57,673 nt of DNA from Gnetum montanum. Taxonomy: Eukaryota > Streptophyta > Gnetopsida > Gnetales > Gnetaceae. Below are positions 46,836 to 57,673 of the stretch, piece by piece. Position 1 is the stretch's first letter. Each line of letters starts with the position of its first letter. The notes beneath the pieces were generated by a model that saw only the letters and a list, made by a program, of their open reading frames with translations, was not told the DNA's origin and made no database searches. The translations under genes were made by a program, and so were the position numbers. Location of the stretch: the NCBI GenBank assembly GCA_015680685.1, contig MNCI01005895.1, positions 181,636 to 239,308 of the forward strand. The letters are read 5' to 3'.

Positions 46836-48290
46836 TGTTGGATTGGATACGAAAGTATGTAAAGTAATTTTGGGGCCTTAATTGGACATAAAATTATAGT
46901 TTAAGGTTGTAGTGGACCATGGTCTATGTAGGAAACATGGGTTCAAGCAAGGCTTGGAAGGTTTTAAATGTGGTGTTAAGTTGGGCATTTATTGGGAAAT
47001 CAAAAAAAAATGCAAAATTTTTTAGATGTATGAGGATGCTAGAAAAGTTAGAAAACTTTTCTAACTCTAGATGCTATGCTTATCCCCTGTTACACAAGGG
47101 ACACGAGATAGTCCTGCGTTATGCACAGGACACAAGATAGGCCCTGGGAGGGTGACATGTCCTTCAACTTAGAATGGTATAAATAGGAGTTTTACCATCG
47201 TCAATTTGTCATTTTTAAAGTTGAAATAAACTATCACTAAGTGTAGCATGGCTAAGGCAAAGGGAGATAAAGTGTAGTGATGAAAGAGTGGAAGCTAAAG
47301 CATAATAAAGAGGAAGAAGAAAGCAGGAGCATGATGATCAACTATGATGTGTCATAGTGAACACCAACACCCTGGCCTCACCAACATGAACAAAGGAGAA
47401 TGTGCATTGAGCTAACTTCCTAGGGCATGCATAGAAGACTAGAGGGAGATGCCATCGACAAGGTAAGGTGTTATGCTATTGTGGTTTCCTTGTGATTTCT
47501 TTCCCTTCTTCTTATTCACTGTAGGGTTTTTTTTTTAGATCTTGAGGGTAGCTTGCCTTGGGCAGCGATTGTCACCACCACCATGGCTATCATGAGACAC
47601 AGTCAAGGTAGGGAATGCATGTAGTGGATTTTGTGAGTTTCTAGGTTTTTTTTTTTGCAAGGGTATCTCCTTTTTCTTTATGTGTCTCATGTGTAGCATA
47701 GGACAAGGGTTTTCAATAACCCACATGTGATGTGGGAGAAGAATTTTTTGGTGTCCCATGCATGGTGTGAAACAAGGGGTTTTTGGCTAGACAAGTGTAA
47801 TAGCCAATGTCCCATGCATGATGTGGGAAAGGCATTTTTTGGTGTCCCACATGTGGCATGAAACAAGGGTTTTATGGGTGTCTTGCATACGACACAGCTG
47901 TCACACTAGGGTATGCTCCTAAGAGCATAACAAAAGCTTAGAAAAAATTTGATTTTTTGGCATCATGCTCTATAGGCAATGTAGTCAAGAGGTTATGCTC
48001 TACAATGAGCATAACCAATAGCTTGAAATTTTTCAATGCTTGAAAATTTTCATAGTTGTTATGCTCAATAAGAAGTGTAACCAATACTTAGAATTTTGTT
48101 TTTCTAATTTTGAAGGTTACACTATATAGAAAGTGTAGCCGATAGTTAGAATTCTTTTATAGTTTTAATGGTTACACTCTATCGGGACCGTATCCAATAG
48201 TTAGAAATTGTTTTGACATTTTTTGAAATTTTGTAAATATGAAATGTAGTCATCCTATTGGGAACTAGGCACATCAGATGAGTGTGACGA
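46836..48290 (+). repeat. Putative LTR H (plus orientation)
   Basis: Starts near TGTTGGATTGG. Plus-strand TATAAATA at 47178. Two 27-30 bp repeats with internal palindromes (47082-47143, e.g. cctgcgttatgcacagga) lie upstream. Approximate repeats of gtcccatgcatgrtgtg occupy 47690-47880, and hairpins of type GTTATGCTC...GAGCATAAC occupy 47900-48200. The boundaries are guesses; no second copy was found. Confidence 0.4.
47178..47185 (+). promoter_or_regulatory. TATA box of LTR H
   Basis: TATAAATA on plus in ggtataaataggag, 35 bp downstream of a pair of short palindromic direct repeats ending in acacragatag. Confidence 0.5.
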
Positions 48291-48554
48291 CGTCCCTTTC
48301 TCGTGGGGCTTGTTGGACAGTTAAGTATGTTAAGTATAATTTTTATGGATTTTTTTTATTTTTTCACATCCAATGCTAACATTCTCCTCTTGTTGCTATT
48401 GTGGCATCACAAGGTATTGATAAAAGCCATCCTCATCCAAGTTGAGCTAGTGGGTATCTTGTGTTACATGAGTGAGCTTGTGTCGAACATACCTACACCA
48501 AACACATGTGTGGGTCACTAGGAAATATGGTTTAGGTTAAGAGTGTAATAATTC

Positions 48555-49316
48555 TTGGAATTTTTACTTCACCACTTAAGTGTGATGATTTTATCACACT
48601 TGGCAATAGAAGAAAGTCACACTAAGGCCACTCTCATCATGAAATATAGTAAGGTTGAGAGTTCAAAACATTGGCTGTGCTATGAGGCCTTAATGGAGAT
48701 AACAAGGAATCTTCAACAGGCTAGGCTCATGAACCTTTTCCTAGCTGTTAGCCCAAGCATCCTAGTGGTTGAGATGATTTTCATCATTGACTTCTTCACT
48801 AAGAATGTTGATTTTTTTATCACACGAGCCTGTGATGTGTAGGGAACCTCTAAAATTATGGATGAATTCTTTGCAGACCTCTTTGGCATCCCTTTTGAGG
48901 GCCTTCTAGTTGTAGAAAAGACCAACAAAGAATTAGATCATAGAAGGGATTTTGAGGAATGGTTGGGCACCTCTAAGGTTCACAAAGGAATACTAGTTAA
49001 GGAAGCAAGGGTACCCATGGTCCACCACCTCTACCCAATCATTCGTGCTTGTGCATTCCCAAAGTTACTTTCACAAGGAAAGATTCTCAAGGTAGAGCAA
49101 GCTTGGGTGATGAGGGATGTAATAGAGGAGAGGATGTAGTACAACTGGGACTCTCACCTTGTCAGTGGCCTAACTCCTACACTAGCTTATGATCCAGCTA
49201 CTATCCTAGTAGGTCCACAAAGGTGTTATGTCTATGGTAGCTTGCGACTAGTAATGAAGGTGAAAGAAGCACATGGAACTACCCTTGAACACAAAAGGAA
49301 TGGGAGGCCCTCCTTA
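48555..49316 (+). pseudogene. Plant retroelement ORF1-like reading frame H
   Basis: One plus-strand frame of about 254 codons with stops only at 48840 and 49137. It includes MDEFFADLFGIPFEGLLVVE, RRDFEEWLGTSKV, ARVPMVHHLYPIIRACAFPK and VGPQRCYVYGSLRLVMKVKE. The FxxFFxxxFGIPxEG start and the PMxxxLYxII block resemble gag-like ORFs of plant retroelements; I cannot name a family. It follows LTR H and runs into LTR Z 14 bp after its end. The opposite strand (48928-48713) is also partly open, but its residues look arbitrary. Confidence 0.45.
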
Positions 49317-49324
49317 TAGCACCA
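49307..49324 (-). other. PBS-like sequence beside LTR Z
   Basis: Minus strand TGGTGCTATAAGGAGGGC, 17 of 18 identical to the B PBS and the same distance (6-7 bases, A-rich on plus) from the LTR. This makes Z a minus-oriented 5' LTR whose internal region is to the left. Confidence 0.5.
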
Positions 49325-49330
49325 AAAAAT

Positions 49331-50551
49331 TTTCATGTTTGAAAATTTCATTGGCTAGAACACCAAGAGATTAGTGGCCATATAGCCTAACCATGAATTC
49401 GTGTAGGGGTGGCACTAGAAAATAGAAACAAGGCATCATAAATGATCTTGTTAATTAGATAGGGACTTACATGGTGTTAAAATGATCATATGTAAGAAGG
49501 GTTTATACTGCGTTGTGCATGGACACTGAGATCAACTAAGCCCAAGTGTAGCAAGGTGTCCTAGCCAAAAAACAATGATGTGAGTGTGTAAATATGTATC
49601 AAATGGTAGAAAATTGTTCAAATTTCATGTGCCAAATTTTGAGAGACCAAAATGTACCTATAAATAGTGCAAAATAGTACAACTTGGAGGCTACATTCTA
49701 GGGCTATGTCTTCCCCTCTTTTGAGTAGGGTCAAGCATAGGAACAATTTTGGGGGCCAATGGGAATACAGAAGAAATACAAATTTCTGATCTTGGTTGCT
49801 AGAGGAATGTCAAAGTTGGGAAAAAGTCCAATGCTGAGTTCTAGAGACTTTTAGAGGTTGTCAGCTACTTTTCTCTAGTGTCAAGCTGGCTACACTCTAT
49901 AGCGTAACATAACACTTAGTGAAAACTTGCAAAATTTTGATGTTTCACACTGGTTATGCTAGCTATGTTGGGGAGCATAGCAGAGTGTAGCAGGGATAAT
50001 TAGCCAAATTTTGACAAAATCAACAGTCTTCCTTCATGGTACGTTGGCTACCTTCCAGGGTGTAGCAAGAGAGGTAGCCTCGGAAGTTAGAAAATGTGCC
50101 AAATGTGTCTTTCATGTCAAGCTAGCTTAATAGATCCTTGTCCAATACTTAGGAAAAACTGGGTACTAGAACCTATGCCACATTTGCTACATTGTGAAGC
50201 ATAGCAGACCATAGCAACCAAAGATAGAAAATTTTCCAAACTATTTTTCCCATCCCTAGTGACCCTTGATGACTTCTAGATTGACACTTGTGCAAACTAG
50301 CCATGGAAGTGTGTGCTATGTTGGCTATGCTGGAAAGTGTAGTAGGTAAATTCAGAGCATAGCATGGCACTTAGAAGAATTTTCATGCAACTACTATTCA
50401 CACTTAGAGAAATTTTGTAAACAGGCCTTGGTGTGTGCTACATTGGCTATGTTGGAGAGCATAGCACAAACACTTATAAAAATTTGTCAAGTTTTGACAC
50501 TTAGACAAATTTGCTATTGAACTGCAGAAGCCCAAAATTGATGGTGTTTCA
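49331..50551 (-). repeat. LTR Z
   Basis: Aligns with X and Y from TTTCATGTTTGAAAATTTC to GATGGTGTTTCA. It lacks about 560 bp that Y has (about 39800-40400), including the TATA region. It contains six hairpin motifs between 49885 and 50465. Confidence 0.75.
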
Positions 50552-51228
50552 CCCATTACATGAGTTACCTCTTCTTGTTCTTGGCCTTATTCCTACTAGA
50601 CCCTTCCAGCTCTAGGTCACTTCTCCCATGGTTGTGAGAGTTCTCCTTCCTGCAGACGTTTTTGTTTGGGTGACATCTGTAATCATAATAGAACCATGGA
50701 TTAGCAGTCATTGTGTAACCATAAAAAAATTGGAATATCTTAACTCTTGAGGGTAGTTACACTTTTCTAAGTTGTGATTATGGCTAATTTAATTAACACA
50801 ATTGTTATTTCTATTTATGCCTTATCATTGATAAATCATCCTAGAGATTGTTGGAAGAGTTAACTTGGAAAAAGTTGATGTTTATGTATGATTAAGGTTA
50901 CTAACACTTGGGGGATTTAGAAATTTTTTTTGAAAATTTTATTGGAAACCTTAAGGTTTATAGCCTCCATGATAAAGATCTTACCTCCGAGAAGTGCAAC
51001 ATTGAAAAACAGAGTGATTTCGACAAACGGTTTGAAAGTTATGGACTCTAGAAGGTTTTGGGCTCTAAAAATTTACAAAAATTCCCTGTGTGTTATGATA
51101 AAATTACAAAATATTTCCAAGTGACCAGTGGTATATATAGTATTTTTGCACTACATCGATGAGACCTTGTTGATGTGGTAGTTTGCGTCAGCAAGGCCTC
51201 GTCGATGCAACTATTGAACATCATTAAC
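50552..51228 (-). repeat. Putative 3' LTR of A2
   Basis: The right end CTATTGAACATCA with a GAGGCCTC-like array (51154-51210) and TATATATA at 51132 mirrors E2. The left end is not recognisable and may be cut by LTR Z. Confidence 0.35.
51132..51139 (-). promoter_or_regulatory. TATA box of putative A2 LTR
   Basis: TATATATA with the palindromic array tcgatgagaccttgttgatg / aaggcctcgtcgatgc directly upstream on minus. Confidence 0.4.
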
Positions 51229-52872
51229 TTCCATTGACTTTGGTCAAGCTTTTAAAATACAAGGAATTTTTTGATGAAATTGGGGTTAAATAAAAGCTTA
51301 GAAGACCGAGAATAGTATGAAATCATGAGAAGAGGATGTTTAAGTTCATGAATCTGAAAAAATGGAGAGAAATTAATTAAATCAATGAATGCAATGAAAG
51401 ATTAAGAAGTACTGAGCAGTTTACATAATGGAAAGTACAAAATATAAGATTATAGCGATGTCAAAGGTAAGGAACCTTAACTAATCAAGTCAAAATATAT
51501 GCAAGTAGATCCTCCCCATAGCATGATCATGCCATTTTTACCTTAGCATAACCTCAACTAAGGAGTCTATGGGCCCTATAGTAAATTTAATGATTCCGAC
51601 AAGTTAATGACCAACCCAGAAGAATTTACTCAAGAATCTCAATATGTCAGACTAAGACATAGATCATAACATACAACCTGCTAGTGAGGTGAGTTATGGT
51701 AGCATGGATGGATGATAAAGACGGTGGAATGAAGTTCCAAATTAAGGTCATAATAAGTCCCTTGTGGAATTATGGTTTAAATGACTTGAGATGTTCCATC
51801 CTCAGTCCTGACCTAAGCCATCCACTTTCAATGACTTCGCATTTCCACTTTAAGACTAATCCACCCACTCAAGACACAAGAGTGTGTGAATAAGACAACC
51901 ACCATTCCACAAATAGGAGAGAGAAGTAGGAAGTGAGAGAGAGAGGGCCTTAGTTAGAGGGAACCTTCAGGCATAGGTATATATCTTTTGAGTCCCATAA
52001 CTAATTCTTGTAGCCATTTTATTTGTCCAAGGGATGTGCTTTGAATTTCCATTATCTTTTTTTTTGAAATGGGAACCACACCATACGAGAAAATTATTTA
52101 TGTTGAAGGGGTGTGCTTTAAATTTCCATAATTTTCTTTTGAATGATGAAAACCACACCATACAATGACATTATTTGTCTTCCTATCATTGGGTTGTATG
52201 GAATGGTAAGAAGTCCACAAAAAACACTCAAGCACTCAAGCAAGAAGAAGAGTATAAAGAGTATTAAGTCCCCTTGAAGTCACACCCTTTACAAATTTTT
52301 GGAACTACCAAGGTCACTAATTGATTAAAAGTTTCTTTAATGAAAATGGAACCCCAAATTCCTAGAGCAAGAAAAATCATAGAGTTCATTTGATGAGCAG
52401 ATGATGTGGACTCACTACCTGTTTCATGAAAAATAGACCATGTCAAAGTCACAAAACATTAGAATTTAAAAATAGAAACTATAAATTAACAATCACACAT
52501 TAAGCATAAACCATCATTAGCAAACAAAAAAAATAGCATTGTGTCCTATGATAATAAAGTAGATTTATTAGAAAAAATGAGAAAATATCTCACTTAATCA
52601 AAAGAAATAAAATAATGTAAAATATATAAGAAAGTGTAAAATAAGCAAGAAATTTTAAAGGTACTAAAAATGATATAAAATTTGAAAAATTTGAAAATCA
52701 AAAATTTGTAAAATCAAAAACATGAAAAACGAAAAGGGAGAAAAACTAAGAGGTCATGGTAATGGACAACATGGATGGCCATCTCCCCCATGACTAAGTT
52801 GGAAGGAGGAGATCTGAAAAATAGAATGTGGGTGTCCATCAGTTGAGGTGGTAGTTACACTAGCTAGTCTTA
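51229..52872 (-). repeat. 3' non-coding tail of A2
   Basis: Alignable with 1-1178 of A1 from about 51650 onward (gagggccttagttagaggga, gatgtgctttgaatttcc, catctcccccatgacta). No coding frame. Confidence 0.55.
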
Positions 52873-55800
52873 GTTCTAGGAAAGGTTTAACTTGTTAGAT
52901 ATTAACCAACTACTTTTTATTTGGGCTATCAGGTTTGTAAATTATCATGGCCCCAAAGGGAAATGTTTGATCAATTATATAAGGTCCCTCCCACAATTTT
53001 TGAAATTTTACCTTTTGAGGTACATGGTTGGGGTTCTAGTATAGGACCTTATCTCCTATTTGAAATTTTACTTTTCTAACTCTAAGGTCATGACGTTGCT
53101 TGCTGAATGCCATGTTCACCTCATTCAAATAGAGGGCCACTAAGAAATTTTCATCTAGCACATTCAAATTGATCAATCTTTCTTTTTGTGCTAAACTTAG
53201 GTTAAGGTTTAGATCACAAGTCATTGAGAGTGTATGGAGCTCAAATTGAATTGGGAGCATTGGAAGTTTCCCATACACTAACTCATAGGGAGAATATCTA
53301 ATAGGAAGTTTTCAAGTTGATTAATAAGCCAAGAGAGTATCATTAAGTTTTGTGCTCCAATCCTTCCTATATTTGCTAATGGTTTGTGTTAATATTTTTT
53401 TAATCTCCCAATTGGATACCTTTGCTTGACCATTGGCTTGGGGGTGGTAAGATGTTATTAATTTATGTTCTACCCCCAAGTGTTGCATTAATTTTCTAAA
53501 TGTGACACTTGTGAAATGAGTCCCATTATCAAAAATTAATGAACGCAACACCCCAAACCTATTTACAATATTTTGTTGTATAAATTTGGTGGTAGTGGAT
53601 GATGTGCAATCTCTAATAGCTATCGCTTCAGCCCATTTTGTGCAATAGTAACCTGCTAGTATAATATACACTTTCCTATTAGACATGAATGTGATGGAAC
53701 CCATGAAGTTAACACCCCATATGTCAAAAGGTTTTAATCATTGAATCCAGTGTTGAGGACCTTCCATACAAGTGGGCATCCCCCCATCACATTAACAACA
53801 TTTACAAGACTTGACAAACTGGTGGGCATCCCTATAGATTATGAGCCAATAGTGTCTTGCTATCAAAATTTTTATGGCCATGCATCTCACTGCATAGTGG
53901 CCTCTGCAAGGTCCTTCATGAGCATCGAAAAGAATGCACAATTAATCTTCATTAGGGACACACTAACAGATCAGGCCATCAACACACACCTTGTAAAGGT
54001 GTTTGTTAATTTCCATGAAGTATTCATCCTGATGAAAAAAATTTTGCTTTTACCTAAAATTCAAGTCTTGTGGCATCTCTTGAGTGAGAAGATATGTCAA
54101 GATGCCATTATATGATATTTCCTTTTCAAGTGTTTATTCATTTATTGCTCTATTAAAGAGGATTTCATCTAGAAATTCATCAGAGAGCAGGCTCTTCTCC
54201 TTTTTATTATCCATCTTAAGTGAGAAAGATGGTTAGTAGCCACATTCTTGGTCCCTTTTTTATCTATCATAGTAAGATCAAATTCTTGCAAGATCATAAG
54301 CCATCATATAACACAAGGGCTCACCATTGACTAATTCATAAGGAAGTGAATTGCACTGTGGTCTGTATGTATAAATACTTTGTAACCTAGCACATAATGT
54401 CTAAACTTTTTTAGCACATACACCACTACCATTATTTTCTTTTCTGTGGTGGTGTAATTTAACTATGTTCCCACAATTCTTTGACTCATGCATTGGATAT
54501 AATATGGAAATTTTTTATCATCCATATGTATGAGTACTACTCCCAAAGCATAGTTAGATGCATTTGTCATGATATGGAATGGTTTAGACCAATATAGTGC
54601 TCACAAGATTGGTGTTTCCATGAGTTTCTCTTTTAATTGTTAGAATTTATTTTCACATTTCTTAGTCCAAATGAAAGATGCATCTTTCTTTGTAAGTTCT
54701 ACCAAAGGCTTTACAATCTTAGAGAAATTCTGAATAAAGTGCCAATAGTTACTAGTGTGTTCAAGGAATGACCAAACATCTTTAATGATCTCTAGTTGGT
54801 GTGCTATTCCTTGGATGACCCTTATCTTTTCTAGATCTACCTCAATACCTTTCTATGAAATTTGATGTCCTAGCACAATGCCTTCTTATACCATGAGATG
54901 GCTCTTTTGCCAGTTGAGCTGTAGGTTTGTCTCAACACCTCTCTTCAGTACTTACTCAAGTCAGTCCAAGGCTTGTTCAAAGGTAGCTCTATAGGTGGAG
55001 AATTCATCCATAAAGACTTCAACACCACTACTAATCTATTATTGAAAGATGCTAAAGACCAAGCATTGAAATGTTGTAGGGGTATTGCATAGGACAAATG
55101 GCATCTTATAGTGTGCAAAGTTGCCCAGGGATTCGTGAATGTTATCTTAGCTTGGTCTTCTAGCGTAATTTGGATTTCATTATAGCCACTATAACTATTC
55201 AAGAAACTATAATAACAATGCCTGCATATGGTTTCTAATACTTGATCCAAAAATGGCAAAGGAAAGTGATCCTTAAATGTTTTCATATTTAACAACTTAA
55301 ATTCAATGCAAACCCACCATTTACCATCCTTCTTTGGTAAAATTATGAGTGGGCTAACCCACTCACTATCCATGATTGGATAGATAAACCCCACATTGAG
55401 GAGTTGCTCTATCTCCTTCTTAACGATTTGCTTCACTTTGGGGTTTAGCCACCTCTACGGCTACCTTCTAAGCTTCATGGCCAAGTCAATGTAGATGAAG
55501 TGCTAGCATATCCTTGGATCGATTCCTATTAGTTCTAGATATGACCAAGTGAAGGTTGTTGACCATTTATTCATCACTTTCAAAAACTTTTCTTTTTATT
55601 CAGGAGCAAGTTTGGCATTAATGATGACTAGTTTAGCAATCTTTAGAAATACATACTTCATCTCGACTGGTAAAGTTTTTAGTTCTAAGGGCTCCTTCTT
55701 GAACTAATTAGGGATCTCCGATGCTCCCCAATAGTTATCATTATCCTCATTAGAGAGTTGGAAATGGACTTATTCAATTTTATCTATACCTTCAACATAT

Positions 55801-56650
55801 GCATAAGTTAGACTCTCAGTTGGCTCCATGCATGTCATGTTACTATCTAAATCAGCTATCAGCCATTGGGTTCCCTCTTGCTTTTTGGCTACTATGTATA
55901 GATACTATTGAATATTAATTTCTTGTGGATATGGATTGCATGCCTTAAGGTATGTGCTTTTTATTGACCAAATCTTTTACATGCAATTTCACCCATTATC
56001 ATTGTACATGATGCATGGAATACACTTCTTCTCAATTTTTCGTAACTCATTCTTCTTAGATATTTTGAGAGATAAGTCCCTTATATCCATTCACACATTG
56101 ACCATGCTTAACCAAGCTCTTCCCATGGTGATGGGAAAGTCACTTTTGTAGTTATCCACCTTGATTACTAGAAAATCAACAAGATAGGACCACCCACAAA
56201 CTGTGATCACAATGTTCCCTACTAATTCCAAAGGGATCGTAATTGACTGATCTACTAATTCTAGATGGATATTACTCTTATTAAGAGGTTATAGTTTCTA
56301 GGCCTTGTACATATCATGGGAGATGAGGTTAACTCTGGAACCAGATTCAAGAAGAGCCTTGTATGGCTTTTGTTTAGCAATCTATAGAAAGATGAGTAGA
56401 CTTCCTAGATCAAATATTTTTGTAGGAAGTTTGCCAATTATGATCTAGTTAGAAACAACATGAGTTAGCATTATAGTGTGGATCCTAGGTGGCACTTGGT
56501 TTGAAGGGTGATCAAAGGTATTTTATGTAGAAAATGAGGGTATTGGAGATGCAGGGTGATCAGTTGAAGTAGGTTGTGAGGGATAGAGACGACTGCTGGG
56601 CCAGAAGAAAGGTCATTTCCTTGATTGATTATTTGAACCACTTAGTTGAA
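52873..56650 (-). pseudogene. Ty3/gypsy pol of element A2 (broken)
   Basis: Minus-strand homologue of A1 pol. The protease (56397-55950) has ALLESGSRVNLIS (Asp to Glu at the active site) and FPITMGRAWL. The RT (55436-54945) has SEWVSPLIILPKKDGKWWVC and YYSFLNSYSGYNEIQI, then a frameshift. RNase H spans about 54700-54260. The integrase core (53704-53321) keeps FDNGTHFTSVTF and SYHPQANGQAKVSN, in which the third catalytic residue Glu is Lys. Integrase C-terminal 53278-53036 ends RVRKVKFQIGDKVLY and continues to about 52875. The gag part stops near 56690, where an inverted repeat unit begins. Confidence 0.88.
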
Positions 56651-56689
56651 AAACTACTTGTGAGTGTATAGATGGCAACAAGTTCACGA

Positions 56690-57673
56690 ATCCCATTAAC
56701 CACTTGTACCTCAAGCCATACTACATTTGACACAAAGTATTACATCAGATACAAAGCAAGGTAAGAAAAATGTCTACTATGATGTAAAAATGGCATAGAT
56801 AGTCCGCTACAACTATAAACTGGCACAGAACATCTACTACGATGTAAAAATAGCATAGCACATCCTTGGGCTATGACATAAAACTAACACCCACAACATG
56901 GTCTACTGTGACTATAAACGGGCCATCCACCATCCTCTACGATGATAAACTAATGTTGCGGTCTACTAGGACCTTACACTAGCACATCATTCTATTGGGA
57001 CCTTAAACTAGCACATTCGATAGTCTACCAAGAGTTCAAATTGGGTTCATAGTGCAAATCTATCCAACACACACATGTGACTCTTGTGAACAAGTGAGCA
57101 TGCACACCTTCAAGCCTCTTGAATAACATGGGGTGGGATGTTGTAGTTCCAAAATGTAGTTCACATTGCTAAGGAAAAACCCTCTAGAACACATGCAACA
57201 TCACCACCTCTCGCATCTTGCTAATCTTGTCGAGATGTCATTTGACATCTTGCTGACCTTCCAAAGCTACCGCTACCATAGCCAATCATCATGGTAGTAG
57301 CTCTTGTCATCAACACCTGTTGCAAGAGCCCTAGCACTATTGTAGCCTAGCCACAAGGCTACCATCCTCCAACCATCATCATCATCCAAGTCCAAAGGGT
57401 GTTCAACTATTAGGCTTCTCACCTTACAGTTAGGCTATATGATGTTTGCCTTGGGTGAGGAATCCTAAGCACCTACATCACCACCACTCCTAGCTTCTTT
57501 AGTGCCAACCTTTCCAACTTGCCGCTACCACAACCTGCACTAGCCTTCCTTCTTTGGACATTATGCACATCAGACATAGCACTTGCCACCCTAGCAATTT
57601 CTAGAGCAAGGAGGACTTTGCCCTCACTTCATTTCATGGTTGTTTTTTTGGTTTTCTCTCTATTGTGTTTACA
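56690..57673 (-). repeat. Inverted copy of the C-adjacent repeat unit
   Basis: Reverse complement aligns with about 42360-43200: acttaccttgctttktaa, then six about 30-bp units (56760-57030, e.g. tagtttaaggtcccaatag in reverse), then the region with the repeated CATCATC and GCTACCATC stretches. It truncates A2 gag and runs off the window. Confidence 0.7.

Noticed and set aside
48713-48928. Minus-strand frame opposite the H ORF
   Set aside because: The opposite strand has the longer continuous frame and protein-like composition.

Overview
The window looks like transposon-dominated intergenic DNA from a very large land-plant nuclear genome, possibly a gymnosperm. That assignment is inference from element types: Ty3/gypsy pol with plant-type lineages (one with the extra archaeal-type RNase H of Tat/Ogre elements), a Ty1/copia scrap, and long nested LTRs. 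I found no intact host gene, no tRNA or rRNA gene and no CRISPR. Every reverse transcriptase is broken by stops, frameshifts or catalytic substitutions.

Layout. 1-8467: minus-strand Ty3/gypsy element 'A1' (3' tail, INT-RH-RT-PR, gag, PBS, 5' LTR). 8468-12855: a copia scrap, one plus-strand LTR 'F' and AT-rich non-coding DNA. 12856-24470: a solo LTR 'X' with target duplication ATGTC, split by complete minus-strand retrotransposon 'B' (13761-23578, target duplication CATAA). B has LTRs of about 3.7-3.9 kb and encodes only gag and protease. 24951-34799: a chromovirus-like family in two inverted copies, D1 (plus) and D2 (minus), meeting LTR to LTR at 28099. 34800-36592: two related LTRs, E1 and E2, end to end. 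36871-41301: degenerate ORF 'G' (plant mobile domain-like plus coiled coil) with LTR 'Y' at its 5' side. 42888-46660: Tat/Ogre-like pol 'C'. 46836-50551: plus-oriented LTR 'H', a plus-strand ORF, then LTR 'Z' (same family as X and Y). 50552-56690: second A-type element 'A2', minus strand. 56690-57673: inverted copy of the repeat-rich sequence left of C.

Main discovery. The U3 part of both B LTRs carries sense-strand pieces of two host genes: an alpha-tubulin exon piece (15478-15665 and 21601-21786) and a xanthine dehydrogenase exon piece (16981-17197 and 23127-23342). Both copies share the XDH frameshift, so capture preceded insertion. Because U3 is copied from the RNA 3' end into both LTRs during reverse transcription, foreign sequence acquired there is duplicated automatically. 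Combined with loss of pol, B looks like a non-autonomous, gene-capturing LTR element.

A second recurring pattern is that many LTRs here place an array of short palindromes or direct repeats just upstream of the TATA box. Related LTRs carry different arrays: CGCGATATCGCG-type in A1, E1 and F; GAGGCCTC-type in E2 and A2; 21-bp direct repeats in B. This suggests modular promoter-proximal elements.

Assembly caveats: a 311-base N gap inside B gag, a single N beside a roughly 205-bp length difference between the B LTRs, and a single N flanked by an exact 41-bp duplication.
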